Positions 9,251-18,354 of a DNA stretch of 64,000 nt are shown here, piece by piece; positions within the stretch are counted from its first letter, which is position 1; each line of letters starts with the position of its first letter. The notes below the pieces were generated by a model. That model was given only the letters and a program-made list of their open reading frames with translations. It made no database searches and was not told the origin of the DNA. The DNA is from Carnobacteriaceae bacterium zg-84 (GTDB lineage Bacteria; Bacillota; Bacilli; Lactobacillales; Aerococcaceae), in the NCBI GenBank assembly GCA_013874835.1, contig CP059430.1:62001-126000 (forward strand). The letters run 5' to 3'. Both the position numbers and the translations under genes were made by a program.

Positions 9251-10982
9251 GTTGTACATCCTCCATTTCCTCAAAGTTTGATTGTGAACGCATAATTTCT
9301 TGATAAACCGTATTGGATTGTGCTAATTCGTCGTGTGTACCAATGCCAACGACATTTCCCTCATTTAATACAATTATTTTTGTTGCATCAGTAACAGAAG
9401 AAATACGCTGTGCAACAACAAAAACAATGGCTTGTTCATTAATAGGTTTCAAACTTTGACGTAACTGGGATTCTGTTTTAGCGTCCAAAGCAGAAAAACT
9501 GTCATCAAAAATAAACATAGATGCTTTTTTAACCAAAGCTCGAGCAATTGCTAGACGTTGTTTTTGTCCTCCAGAGAAATTTTCTCCTCCTTGTTCGACA
9601 CGTGCATATAATGTGTTGTCTAATTTAGAAACAAATTCCCATGCTTGAGCAGCTTTTAGTGCGCTAATCATCTCTTCTTCTGTCGCGTTTTCGTTCCCAA
9701 AACGTAAGTTATCTGCGATAGTACCTGAAAATAGATTTCTATTTTGTGGGACTAAAGCAAGTTGTTGACGTAACTCAACTTCTTCAAAGTCTTGTATATT
9801 TGTGCCATTATAAGTAATGGTACCTTCTGTGGCATCTAAAAAGCGTAATAATAAATTCATCAATGTAGATTTTCCTGCACCAGTTGAACCAATAATGGCA
9901 ATTTTTTCACCTGTTTTTGCTTCAAATGATACATTTGACAACATTTTTTTCTCTGCACCATCGTATTTGAACGATACATTATCAAATTGAACATGTGTGA
10001 TACTGCTCAATCCTTTTCTTTCATTAGAAAAAGTTTGTTCAGGTTTTTGTTCAAGTACAGAGTTAATACGATTGGCAGATACAATACCTTGTGGAATCAT
10101 AATGAAAACCATAGATAAAAGCATTAAAGAAATAAGTACTAGAGAAGAGTATTGTAAAATTGCCATTAAATCTCCCAAATCGAGAGAGTTATTTTGAATA
10201 AATTGTCCACCTAACCAAACGATTGCTAAATTTGAGAAATTAATCATAATCATCATTGTAGGCATGATGTAGCTGAATTTTAGATTTATATCAAAAAGTA
10301 GTTGTTTATAATTGGTATTGATTGTATTAAAACGTTCTAGCTCAAATGTATCTTTATTAAAAGCACGAATAACACGTACACCAGTTAGGCCTTCATGTAC
10401 AATTTGTGTCATTTTATCGGTAAATTGACGAAGTTTTGTAAAATCTTTGGAAATAGCTCTCACAAGTAAGAACACAAAGACAACTAAAATTGGAATAGAT
10501 ACCATTAAGACAATAGATAAGCCTAAACTAATCCGAATAGATAAAATAATAGATCCAATAAAAACAAGTGGAGCTGTTAGTGCTAGTCGCATAGCAGATC
10601 CTAAAGTTTGACTTAATGTTTGTACATCAGTTGTTGTACGGTTGATATAAGAGCTAGTCCCAAACTCTTGAAAATCTTGTGTAGAGAAATGTTGTATATG
10701 ATGAAATAAATCAGAACGCAAGTCTTTTGCTAGACCAGTTGCAAATTTTCCGATTTTTAATCCAATCCATATAGATAAAACAAGATCTATAAGAGAAGCG
10801 ATGAGCATATATGTACCTTGTAAATAAATTTGATTATTATTTTGTTTTAAAATACCTTCTGAAACTAATGTTGATAAAATGGTTGGGGTATATAAACTAG
10901 CACTCACTTGTAAAATTGTTAATCCAAAAATAAAAAAGAGCTGCCTTTTATAGCGGCTAACGTGTGTCCAAATTTGTGTCAT
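9243..10982 (-). CDS. Multidrug-type ABC exporter, ATP-binding/permease half with degenerate site
   Basis: 579 aa, six membrane segments followed by a nucleotide-binding domain. Walker A is GSTGAGKS, the signature FSGGQKQRLAIARAL, and Walker B MFIFDDSFSALD. In the last motif the catalytic Glu is replaced by Asp, which in BmrC/LmrC-type proteins marks the half whose own ATP site is slow or inactive. The H-loop is AQRISSV, with Gln where His is usual. It overlaps the downstream half by 8 bp and the upstream MarR gene by 26 bp, so all three are one translationally coupled operon. Confidence 0.9.
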   Translation of the reverse strand: MTQIWTHVSRYKRQLFFIFGLTILQVSASLYTPTILSTLVSEGILKQNNNQIYLQGTYMLIASLIDLVLSIWIGLKIGKFATGLAKDLRSDLFHHIQHFSTQDFQEFGTSSYINRTTTDVQTLSQTLGSAMRLALTAPLVFIGSIILSIRISLGLSIVLMVSIPILVVFVFLLVRAISKDFTKLRQFTDKMTQIVHEGLTGVRVIRAFNKDTFELERFNTINTNYKQLLFDINLKFSYIMPTMMIMINFSNLAIVWLGGQFIQNNSLDLGDLMAILQYSSLVLISLMLLSMVFIMIPQGIVSANRINSVLEQKPEQTFSNERKGLSSITHVQFDNVSFKYDGAEKKMLSNVSFEAKTGEKIAIIGSTGAGKSTLMNLLLRFLDATEGTITYNGTNIQDFEEVELRQQLALVPQNRNLFSGTIADNLRFGNENATEEEMISALKAAQAWEFVSKLDNTLYARVEQGGENFSGGQKQRLAIARALVKKASMFIFDDSFSALDAKTESQLRQSLKPINEQAIVFVVAQRISSVTDATKIIVLNEGNVVGIGTHDELAQSNTVYQEIMRSQSNFEEMEDVQHG

Positions 10983-11466
10983 GTTGTGTGTGACTCCTTT
11001 CTTGATTAGAAAGTGTAATGTGCTCTATTGGCATACTTTCTAATGTATCTAAAATATTGTTTAATTGTGTTAAAGTAGTGGAAATAGTGCTACCAAATTT
11101 TTTTTCTAATGTATCGAATATACGTAAATCATCTTTATAAACAGCAACGGCAAGCTGTCTGCCTACTTCTGTTAGCGTGATAAAGGTCATACGTTTATCT
11201 TCTGTTGAGTGTTCTCTTTTAACGTATTGATAGTTTTCTAAAGCATTTATAAATTGGATAATAGATGCTGATCGTATATTGAAAATATGGCTAAGTTCTT
11301 TGATTGATAGTGGATTTTTATGATCTTGTTCATAAAAATAAAGTTTCATTAAAAGACATTTTTCCATCTCTGTCAGAGATTCTACGGTATTTCTAAATAC
11401 GGATATTTTGCTAACTCGTTTAAAGGTTTGTAGCATTTCTTGGATAAGTTTGTGTTGATTTGGCAT
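10957..11466 (-). CDS. MarR family transcriptional regulator of the ABC exporter
   Basis: 169 aa from the ATG at 11466, which follows GGAGGTGCATC; a longer upstream extension lacks a ribosome site. A winged helix-turn-helix is seen in the middle (NPLSIKELSHIFNIRSASIIQFINALE, with wing EHSTEDKRMTFITLTEVGR). MarR proteins repress efflux genes until a small ligand binds. A perfect inverted repeat lies just upstream at 11505-11531 and is the likely operator, so the gene probably represses itself and the two exporter genes it overlaps. Confidence 0.85.
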   Translation of the reverse strand: MPNQHKLIQEMLQTFKRVSKISVFRNTVESLTEMEKCLLMKLYFYEQDHKNPLSIKELSHIFNIRSASIIQFINALENYQYVKREHSTEDKRMTFITLTEVGRQLAVAVYKDDLRIFDTLEKKFGSTISTTLTQLNNILDTLESMPIEHITLSNQERSHTQHDTNLDTR

Positions 11467-11504
11467 GATGCACCTCCATTTCTTTGTTAAGTAGTGTATC
11501 ATAA

Positions 11505-11531
11505 TTTTAATAGGTAGGCAACCTATTAAAA
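11505..11531. promoter_or_regulatory. Probable MarR operator, perfect 11 bp inverted repeat
   Basis: TTTTAATAGGT and ACCTATTAAAA are separated by AGGCA. It lies 39 bases before the marR start, where the promoter of the marR-exporter operon should be. Confidence 0.65.
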
Positions 11532-11546
11532 TGAAAATGAATTGTT

Positions 11547-11570
11547 TTTTGTTACATATATGTAACAAAA
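11547..11570. promoter_or_regulatory. Perfect 24 bp palindrome in the divergent marR / LCP intergenic region
   Basis: The core GTTACATATATGTAAC (11551-11566) is flanked by TTTT and AAAA. It lies about 36 bases upstream of the TATAAT (11606-11611) that probably serves the LytR-CpsA-Psr gene. It is likely a binding site for a dimeric regulator, and it is different from the MarR site next to it. Confidence 0.5.
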
Positions 11571-11605
11571 TAGTGTAAAATAAAGAAATTTTCAAAGAGT
11601 TGATG

Positions 11606-11611
11606 TATAAT
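11606..11611 (+). promoter_or_regulatory. -10 box of the LCP gene
   Basis: A perfect TATAAT lies 30 bases before the ATG at 11642. No good -35 is visible at 17 bp, so activation through the upstream palindrome is possible. Confidence 0.5.
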
Positions 11612-11641
11612 AGCAAATGATACAAATTATGGAGGGTTTAT

Positions 11642-12931
11642 ATGCGTAGAAAAAAATCCGATTTTAAAGACCCATATTACAATGAATCACTAGAAACACT
11701 TTCAAGAACAACATTAAATGAAACTAGAAAAAGAAAAAAGAAAAGAAAAAGACGTCTTATTTGGTTGACAGTGTTGCTTGTGTTACTAGGGGGAGCGACT
11801 ATTTATGGATTTGATGTGTGGAATAGTTTCAAAACTGCTGTTAATAAAACAACTCACGAAGTGAAGAAAGACAATTTACGTAGTGAAGCATTGAAAAAAA
11901 GAGATCCGTTCTCTGTTTTATTGGTGGGGATTGACCAAGGTGGTGAATATGGATACTCAGAGGATGCACGAGCAGATACACTTGTTTTAGCAACAATCAA
12001 TCCTGAAACCAATACAACAACATTGGCAAGTATCCCAAGAGATGCGTATGCTAAAATGAAAGTATCAGCAACAGTTGAAAATGGTTTGTGGGATAAAATC
12101 AATCATTCCTATGCCTATGGAGGTATTAAAGGAACAATAGATACTGTTCAACAATATTTACAAGTCCCTATTGATAGTTATATCCGTATTGATATTGATG
12201 GATTGATGGATTTGGTAGATAAAATTGGTGGTATTGATGTTGTGAGTCCAATTACTTTTTCACAAGAAGGATATAATTTTGTCGAAGGAGAATCGATTCA
12301 TCTAGATGGTTTTGGAGCAAATGTTTTTGCTCGAATGCGTATGGTTGATCCAGAGGGAACAGCTGGGCGTGAGGGCAGACAACGTACATTGATTACAGCT
12401 TTAGCGAAAAAATTACTTAGTGCTAATACATTATTTAACTATAAAAATATTTTAGATACAATTAGTTCTCATGTTCAAACAGATTTGACATTTGATAGAT
12501 TGTTAGAAATACAAAGAGATTATAGTTCAGCACTAACAAATATGAAGCAAGAAAGTTTTGAAGCGTTTGGTGTAGATATTCAAAATGGTTATTACGGACT
12601 TGTGACGGATACAGAACGTTTACGTGTAAGTAATATTTTGCGTAAAGAATTAAAATTAAATCCAATTACGCAACAGACATTTATTGATAAAGATATTTCG
12701 TTAAGTCAAGATAATGACATCTATCATTTATACAACTCAGTAGAATGTATTGATGCGAATGGGAATTCGGTTGAGTGTGCTGTGATACCTACTAGAAATG
12801 CTGGTACATATACGACTGAAAATGAAACAATACAACAAACGGTACAACAGACCGTTGAACAAACAATACAGCAAACAGTACGACAATCTGTACAGCAACC
12901 ATTAGTGACAACTACAAATAAAGAAGAATAA
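11642..12931 (+). CDS. LytR-CpsA-Psr (LCP) family cell-wall ligase
   Basis: 429 aa. A basic cytoplasmic tail (KRKKKRKRR) leads to one membrane helix (about residues 39-58). The extracellular LCP domain follows, with PFSVLLVGIDQGG, DARADTLVLATINP, SIPRDAY and the late motif VFARMRMVDPEGTAGREGRQR, the conserved Arg-rich segment that binds polyprenyl pyrophosphate. LCP enzymes move teichoic acids or capsule polymers from lipid carriers to peptidoglycan. The last 40 residues are a Gln/Thr/Val repeat tail (units like QQTVQQTV, QTIQQTV), outside the family core. The ATG follows GGAGGGTTTAT. It is divergent from the MarR/ABC operon. Confidence 0.92.
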   Translation: MRRKKSDFKDPYYNESLETLSRTTLNETRKRKKKRKRRLIWLTVLLVLLGGATIYGFDVWNSFKTAVNKTTHEVKKDNLRSEALKKRDPFSVLLVGIDQGGEYGYSEDARADTLVLATINPETNTTTLASIPRDAYAKMKVSATVENGLWDKINHSYAYGGIKGTIDTVQQYLQVPIDSYIRIDIDGLMDLVDKIGGIDVVSPITFSQEGYNFVEGESIHLDGFGANVFARMRMVDPEGTAGREGRQRTLITALAKKLLSANTLFNYKNILDTISSHVQTDLTFDRLLEIQRDYSSALTNMKQESFEAFGVDIQNGYYGLVTDTERLRVSNILRKELKLNPITQQTFIDKDISLSQDNDIYHLYNSVECIDANGNSVECAVIPTRNAGTYTTENETIQQTVQQTVEQTIQQTVRQSVQQPLVTTTNKEE

Positions 12932-12939
12932 ATTTTCAT

Positions 12940-12975
12940 AAAAGAGCGTCTTTCAAACAGATAGACGCTCTTTTC
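12940..12975 (+). terminator. Terminator of the LCP gene
   Basis: AAAAGAGCGTCT and AGACGCTCTTTT form a 12 bp perfect stem with a short loop. Confidence 0.8.
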
Positions 12976-13055
12976 GTCTTAATAAAAGATATATCAAATA
13001 GATGATGATTGTGTAACAAATTATTACAATCATAAGATGAATAGACACAACCCCT

Positions 13056-13083
13056 TTGAAAAACGAACTAAAAGAGATATAAT
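13056..13083 (+). promoter_or_regulatory. Promoter of the HD phosphohydrolase gene
   Basis: TTGAAA (13056-13061) and TATAAT (13078-13083) are spaced by 16 bp, 47 bases before the ATG. Confidence 0.6.
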
Positions 13084-13129
13084 TACAATAAGGAAAGTAT
13101 ACGAATTGGAATGAAGAGGAGGCGTATGA

Positions 13130-14419
13130 ATGACGTTTTCATTAGAGAGGGAAAAAGTATTCAGAGATCCTGTACATGGTTATATTCATGTACAACATAA
13201 AACAATACTAGATTTAATTAACGCAACAGAGTTTCAAAGATTAAGACGTATTAAACAATTAGGGACCTCGTCCTCTATTTTTCATGGAGCAGAGCATTCA
13301 CGGTTTTCGCATTCATTAGGTGTCTATGAAATAGCAAGACGTATTTGCGATAAATTTGAGCGTGCTTATAAATCAAAAGTAGAAGGGGACGGCTTGTGGA
13401 ATGATAACGAAAGACTTGTTACATTATGTGCAGCGTTATTGCACGATATTGGGCATGGTCCATTTTCACATACTTTTGAAAAAGTCTTTGATACAGATCA
13501 TGAAAGTTTAACAACAAAAATTATCTTATCCAAAGAAACAGAAATCAATCATATTTTAACGCAAATTAGTCCAGAGTTTCCTGAAAAAGTAGCATCTGTT
13601 ATTCAAAAAACATATCCAAATCCACAAGTTGTGCAAATGATTTCTAGTCAAATTGACGCTGATAGAATGGATTATTTATTAAGAGATGCCTATTTTGCGG
13701 CAGTTAGTTATGGTATGTTCGATTTAAATCGTATTTTAAGAGTCATTAAACCATATAAAGAGGGTATTTGTTTTGACTATTCCGGAATGCATGCGGTAGA
13801 AGATTACATTGTCAGTCGTTATCAAATGTATATGCAAGTTTATTTTCATCCAGTTTCTAGAGGTGTTGAAATGATTATTCACAACCTTTTTGAACGTGCG
13901 AATGACTGTTACCATAATGGGTCTTTAGAGAATAGTCAGAATGTACCACTCCTTATTCCGTTTTTTGAAAAAAGATGGACATTACAAGATTATTTAAAAT
14001 TAGATGACGGTGTGATGACCACCTATTTTACGTTATTTTTAAATGAAAACGATACGGTTTTAAAAGATTTGGCACATCGTTATTTATCTCGAAAACCACT
14101 GAAATCTGTATCGGTAGAGCATTCTGACTATGTACAGAATATTATTGATTTTTCAGAGTCTAAAGGATTTTCTGAAAAATATTATACAGGATACAATAAT
14201 AGCTATGATTTACCATATGATTTTTATAGACCAAACCAAAAGAAAGCACGTACATCAATTAAATTGATGAAAAAAGACGGCACATTACTTGAACTGTCCA
14301 AAGCGAGTATGTTGGTAGAGTCTTTAACAGGAAAAGAAAATGGAGATATACGGTTTTATTTTCCTAAGGAATTATTGGAGTACGAATCGTTTAAAACGAT
14401 TTTAAATAAAGTTGAGTAA
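13130..14419 (+). CDS. HD-domain phosphohydrolase (YwfO/dGTPase-like)
   Basis: 429 aa. The metal-binding HD motifs are clear: HGAEHSRFSHSLGVYEIARR (about residue 52) and LLHDIGHGPFSHTFE (about residue 104), with QIDADRMDYLLRD further on (about residue 185), the arrangement of dNTP triphosphohydrolase-related enzymes. Bacillus YwfO and Enterococcus homologues hydrolyse nucleoside triphosphates. The start FRDPVHGYIHV is typical of this family. The ATG follows GAGGAGGCGTATGA. The next gene starts 17 bases after its stop, so the two are co-transcribed. Confidence 0.88.
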   Translation: MTFSLEREKVFRDPVHGYIHVQHKTILDLINATEFQRLRRIKQLGTSSSIFHGAEHSRFSHSLGVYEIARRICDKFERAYKSKVEGDGLWNDNERLVTLCAALLHDIGHGPFSHTFEKVFDTDHESLTTKIILSKETEINHILTQISPEFPEKVASVIQKTYPNPQVVQMISSQIDADRMDYLLRDAYFAAVSYGMFDLNRILRVIKPYKEGICFDYSGMHAVEDYIVSRYQMYMQVYFHPVSRGVEMIIHNLFERANDCYHNGSLENSQNVPLLIPFFEKRWTLQDYLKLDDGVMTTYFTLFLNENDTVLKDLAHRYLSRKPLKSVSVEHSDYVQNIIDFSESKGFSEKYYTGYNNSYDLPYDFYRPNQKKARTSIKLMKKDGTLLELSKASMLVESLTGKENGDIRFYFPKELLEYESFKTILNKVE

Positions 14420-14436
14420 CTTATTAAGGAGAAGTC

Positions 14437-15252
14437 ATGACGAATATAAAAATGGTCGCTATTGATATAGACGGAACATTATTAAATTCTAAAGGTGAAC
14501 TGACACCTAAAGTAAAAGAAACAATTAAAAAAGCAACACAAAAAGGTGTAAAAATTGTGTTATGTACAGGAAGACCAACGAAAGGTGTTGAAAACCTTTT
14601 GAACGAGTTAGACTTAATGAGTGATGAACAATATGTGATTTCCTATAATGGTTCCTTGGTACAGTCGACCAACAAAAAACAAATTGTTCAATCATATTCC
14701 TTTACATTTAAAGAACTAGACGAAATTAGAGAATTGGCAGATACATTACAAGTTCATTATCATGCTGCTGGAGATGATGCTTTATATACGACAAATCGTA
14801 TGATTGGTATTTATACAGCGTATGAATCTGTATTGGTAAATATGCCCATTGCTTATCGAACGATAGACGAGTTAAAAAATATAAATTTAAATCCATACAA
14901 AATGATGTTTGTGGATGAACCGCATATTTTAGATGATGTTTTGTTGAAAATACCACAAGCAATAAAAGAAAAATATTTCCTCGTAAAAAGTGCACCTTTT
15001 TACTTGGAAATTTTGCATAAAGATGCCAACAAAGGAAATGCAGTAGCAGCTTTAGCTACGTTTCTAAATATAGATCTTTCTCAAATAATGGCGATTGGCG
15101 ACAACGATAATGACATTGATATGATTGATGTTGCTGGATACGGTGTTGCAATGGGAAATGCAGTGGATAGAGTCAAAGAACATGCGACTTATATGACAAC
15201 ATCAAATGATGAAGACGGTGTTGCGCATATTTTAGAGGAATTGGTTTTATAA
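14437..15252 (+). CDS. Cof-type HAD-IIB sugar-phosphate phosphatase
   Basis: 271 aa. HAD motif I DIDGTLLNSKGEL (nucleophile Asp at about residue 9), motif II CTGRP (about residue 44), a C2 cap, motif III Lys (NKGNAVAAL) and motif IV AIGDNDNDIDMIDVAGYGVAMGNA are all present. The family (YidA, YwpJ) removes phosphate from sugar or nucleotide phosphates, often with broad specificity. The ATG follows TAAGGAGAAGTC. It lies between the HD protein and a small membrane-anchored protein in one transcription unit. Confidence 0.92.
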   Translation: MTNIKMVAIDIDGTLLNSKGELTPKVKETIKKATQKGVKIVLCTGRPTKGVENLLNELDLMSDEQYVISYNGSLVQSTNKKQIVQSYSFTFKELDEIRELADTLQVHYHAAGDDALYTTNRMIGIYTAYESVLVNMPIAYRTIDELKNINLNPYKMMFVDEPHILDDVLLKIPQAIKEKYFLVKSAPFYLEILHKDANKGNAVAALATFLNIDLSQIMAIGDNDNDIDMIDVAGYGVAMGNAVDRVKEHATYMTTSNDEDGVAHILEELVL

Positions 15253-15264
15253 AAGAGGTGACTT

Positions 15265-15762
15265 ATGGCTAAAAAAACAAAACGAAAAGCGCATAAAAAA
15301 ATTTCTCCTATTCAAATTATTGTGACAGTAGGTCTATTATCTATTATTCCTATTGCAATCATCTTGTTTTTTACACTAGTGAATGATGCAAGTCGCAATA
15401 ATCAAGTGAATAAACTAGAGAACGGTGCCCTTTCACGACAAGTGATGACGACGCAATCACAACAAACAAAAGGAACCTATGTGACGACACAAACCCGACA
15501 AGAAACAACTCAACAAACAACAGAAAAAACAAGTGAAACAACAGAGGCAAAAAAAGAAAAATCAACAGCACATCGTTTGGATGACTTAGGTAATTCAGGA
15601 TTAGAATTTGATACATTAGATGAAGCATATTCATACGGTGCAGATGTTTTGAATAATCCAGAAAAATTAAAAATGTTACAAGATAAAAAGTATAGTGGGT
15701 ACCAAGTAATGTCTGTGCGTTGGTCTGACGGTGCAGTAACCTACACAATTGAATGGAAATAA
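15265..15762 (+). CDS. Membrane-anchored extracytoplasmic protein of unknown function
   Basis: 165 aa. A lysine-rich N-terminus (AKKTKRKAHKK), one membrane helix (about residues 18-40), a Thr/Gln/Glu low-complexity linker (residues 70-105) and a small folded end (residues 110-165, LDEAYSYGADVLNN, YQVMSVRWSDGAVTYTIEWK). Topology predicts an inside N-terminus and a domain in the cell wall space. The start follows AAGAGGTGACTT. It closes the HD-HAD operon, and a very strong hairpin follows. Family not recognised. Confidence 0.7.
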   Translation: MAKKTKRKAHKKISPIQIIVTVGLLSIIPIAIILFFTLVNDASRNNQVNKLENGALSRQVMTTQSQQTKGTYVTTQTRQETTQQTTEKTSETTEAKKEKSTAHRLDDLGNSGLEFDTLDEAYSYGADVLNNPEKLKMLQDKKYSGYQVMSVRWSDGAVTYTIEWK

Positions 15763-15767
15763 ATAAA

Positions 15768-15803
15768 AACAGCGAACGGACGTCAAAACGTCCGTTCGCT
15801 GTT
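15768..15803 (+). terminator. Perfect 16 bp stem-loop ending the HD-HAD operon
   Basis: AACAGCGAACGGACGT pairs fully with its complement across a CAAA-type loop. It has no long T-run and works together with the next hairpin. Confidence 0.75.
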
Positions 15804-15809
15804 AATACG

Positions 15810-15852
15810 AACTCGCTTTAGACAAACTGTCTAAAGCGAGTTTTGTTTTATA
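15810..15852. terminator. Bidirectional terminator between the small membrane protein and spx
   Basis: AACTCGCTTTAGACA and TGTCTAAAGCGAGTT form a 15 bp perfect stem followed by TTTGTTTTAT on the plus strand. The convergent spx gene ends at 15848, so the hairpin serves both sides. Confidence 0.8.
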
Positions 15853-16240
15853 TAGCTTGCTGTGCAGCAATTAAATCTAATACACGCACAGAACGTGGTA
15901 AGAAACGACGGATTTCATCTTCGTTAAAACCGACTTGCAATTTTTTATCGTCCATTAAAATAGGGCGACGTAATAATGTTGGATTTTCGTGAATTAAATC
16001 TAATAATTGACTTAATGGTAGTTCATCTATATTGATATCTAGTTTTTTAAAGGTTTTAGAACGCTGAGAAATAATCTCTTCTGTTCCGTCTTCTGTCACA
16101 CGCAAAATATTTTTTATTTCATCAATAGATAAAGGTTCAGAAATAATATTACGTTCCACATAAGGAATATCATGTTCTTCTAACCAAGAACGTGCTTTAC
16201 GACAAGATGCACAGCTTGGGGAAGTATATAAGGTAATCAT
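15848..16240 (-). CDS. spx: Spx-type global stress regulator
   Basis: 130 aa, the normal Spx length. ArsC/Spx thioredoxin-like fold with the redox switch CASC (Cys10, Cys13) in [15 protein letters not shown], and the [21 protein letters not shown] segment near residue 100. Spx binds the RNA polymerase alpha C-terminal domain and turns on thiol-stress genes when the CxxC is oxidised; it is normally degraded by ClpXP. The ATG at 16240 follows GAAAGGAGTGGTTACTAG. Monocistronic, convergent with the HD-HAD operon. Confidence 0.92.
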   Translation of the reverse strand: MITLYTSPSCASCRKARSWLEEHDIPYVERNIISEPLSIDEIKNILRVTEDGTEEIISQRSKTFKKLDINIDELPLSQLLDLIHENPTLLRRPILMDDKKLQVGFNEDEIRRFLPRSVRVLDLIAAQQAI

Positions 16241-16438
16241 CTAGTAACCACTCCTTTCAATGTTAGAGGTGCTTTTACCTTTTTAGTCATTATGCGTATA
16301 TTATAACATGAATGATTTATAAAAAATAGAGGTTTTTTAAAAAAAGTCGATTATATAGTTATAAGAAGCATTTATGTAACTATATATTGTGTTTTTTGAT
16401 AAAAAATCAGTCTAAAGCCTGAGTTGGTAGTGTGGTTG

Positions 16439-16468
16439 TTGCTTTATCTGTAAACTATTCGGTATAAT
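16439..16468 (+). promoter_or_regulatory. Promoter of pyrR-pyrB
   Basis: TTGCTT (16439-16444) and TATAAT (16463-16468) are spaced by 18 bp. Transcription would begin near 16475, leaving a leader of under 30 nt, too short for a PyrR-responsive attenuator. The rest of the 16241-16438 gap shows only A/T-rich sequence. Confidence 0.6.
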
Positions 16469-16483
16469 AATAAAGAAGAATAG

Positions 16484-17041
<558 letters not shown>

Positions 17042-17045
17042 ACCT

Positions 17046-17951
17046 ATGGGAAGAAAAAATTTACAACATTTAAATCACTTTGTATCAACTAGTGATTTAA
17101 GTAAAGAGATTGTTCAATCGCTTATTGATAGAGCTATTGCATATAAAAAAGGGGCAAGTTACCATTTTTTAGAACCTAAATTTATTGCCAATTTATTTTT
17201 TGAAAGTAGTACACATACAAGATGTGCTTTTGAAATGGCAGAACATCATTTAGGGATTAAGCAACTGAGCTTTGATTATGAAACAAGTAGTGTGACAAAA
17301 GGAGCAAGCTTACACGATACAGTTGTTACGATGTGTACATTAGGTGTTGATGTACTTGTTATTCGTTCTGATGAAGAACAATTTTACACTTCTTTATTAG
17401 AAGATAAAAATGTGACATGCACCATTGTAAATGCTGGAGATGGAATGGGTGAACATCCCGTTCAAAGTATGATTGATTTGATGACGATTTATGAACATTT
17501 TGGTTCTTTTGAAGGCTTAAAAGTAGGTATTGTAGGTGATATTAAACATTCTCGTGTGGCTAATTCAGATATGGCAATGTTTAGACGCTTAGGTATGAAA
17601 GTTTATTTTTCCGGTCCAGAAGTATTTCAGAATGATAAATGTCAGATGTATGGAGATTACATGTCAATGGACGCTTTAGTTAAAGAGGTAGATGTATTGG
17701 TTCTTTTACGTATTCAACGTGAAAGACATAGTCTATCCATTAGTGATGAAACCTATTTTAAAGATTATGGATTGACTCTTGATAGAGTAGGGAACATGAA
17801 AGAAAAAGCGATTATTTTGCATCCGTGTCCAATCAATAAAGGTGTAGAAATCGCACCCGAGGTACTGACATTAGACAAATGCCGTATATTGACACAAATG
17901 AAAAACGGTGTGTATATGAATATGGCAATATTAGAAGCACTTTTAGTGTAA
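17046..17951 (+). CDS. pyrB: Aspartate carbamoyltransferase catalytic subunit (divergent)
   Basis: 301 aa from the ATG at 17046, 4 bases after the pyrR stop and after GGAGAGAGTG. It should condense carbamoyl phosphate and aspartate in UMP synthesis. Visible motifs are the carbamoyl-phosphate segment FFESSTHTRCAFEMAE (about residue 52), SSVTKGASLHDT (about residue 80), GMGEHPVQSMIDLMTIYE, LLRIQRERH and HPCPINKGVEI. The first normally reads S-T-R-T; here the Arg is His (CAT codon), and HPAPVNRG has become HPCPINKG. Fold and length are intact, so activity is plausible but uncertain. carA, carB, pyrC, pyrD and pyrE are absent from the window. Confidence 0.88.
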   Translation: MGRKNLQHLNHFVSTSDLSKEIVQSLIDRAIAYKKGASYHFLEPKFIANLFFESSTHTRCAFEMAEHHLGIKQLSFDYETSSVTKGASLHDTVVTMCTLGVDVLVIRSDEEQFYTSLLEDKNVTCTIVNAGDGMGEHPVQSMIDLMTIYEHFGSFEGLKVGIVGDIKHSRVANSDMAMFRRLGMKVYFSGPEVFQNDKCQMYGDYMSMDALVKEVDVLVLLRIQRERHSLSISDETYFKDYGLTLDRVGNMKEKAIILHPCPINKGVEIAPEVLTLDKCRILTQMKNGVYMNMAILEALLV

Positions 17952-17959
17952 GAGGTAAT

Positions 17960-18346
17960 ATGAAACAGAATGATTTAATTACATATATTTTACACTATTT
18001 ATCGAAATATAGCGTATCTAGTTGGCGTGTATCGAATGTATCTGAACGTGCAGAAATAGAAATAATGTTCCAAATCAGTCAAAAACAATTTAAAGTGTTA
18101 ATACATGATCCTAAAATTAGTTTATTGAATGAAACGTATTATTTTGCTGTATTAACATTTGAAAAAGATAAAGGATGTTTAAAAGGTGAGGTGGATACAT
18201 TTTTAGATTATTTACGACACATGACTCTAAAAGCAAAACATGCAGATGATGAAGATATTGTTTTTGATAAATTGCTCTTTCAACAATATATTCAAACAAG
18301 AAAAGACATCAATAGATTTGATACATTTTATTTACAATATAAATGA
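17960..18346 (+). CDS. Small conserved-context protein of unknown function
   Basis: 128 aa from the ATG at 17960, which follows AGAGGTAAT; an earlier in-frame start would lie inside pyrB. No membrane helix, signal peptide or metal motif is seen. It is acidic and rich in aromatic residues, with a helical C-terminus (FDKLLFQQYIQTRKDINRF). It starts 8 bases after pyrB and ends 8 bases before prmA, so it is part of the pyrR-pyrB-prmA-rsmE run. Family not recognised. Confidence 0.65.
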   Translation: MKQNDLITYILHYLSKYSVSSWRVSNVSERAEIEIMFQISQKQFKVLIHDPKISLLNETYYFAVLTFEKDKGCLKGEVDTFLDYLRHMTLKAKHADDEDIVFDKLLFQQYIQTRKDINRFDTFYLQYK

Positions 18347-18354
18347 GGTTAAAG

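Noticed and set aside
13007..13034. Inverted repeat around TGATTGTGTAACAAATTATT before the HD phosphohydrolase
   Set aside because: The arms need a bulge and several mismatches; not strong enough for an operator call.
16241..16438. PyrR-binding attenuator upstream of pyrR
   Set aside because: No terminator/anti-terminator pair or binding loop is visible, and the likely promoter lies downstream of this stretch.
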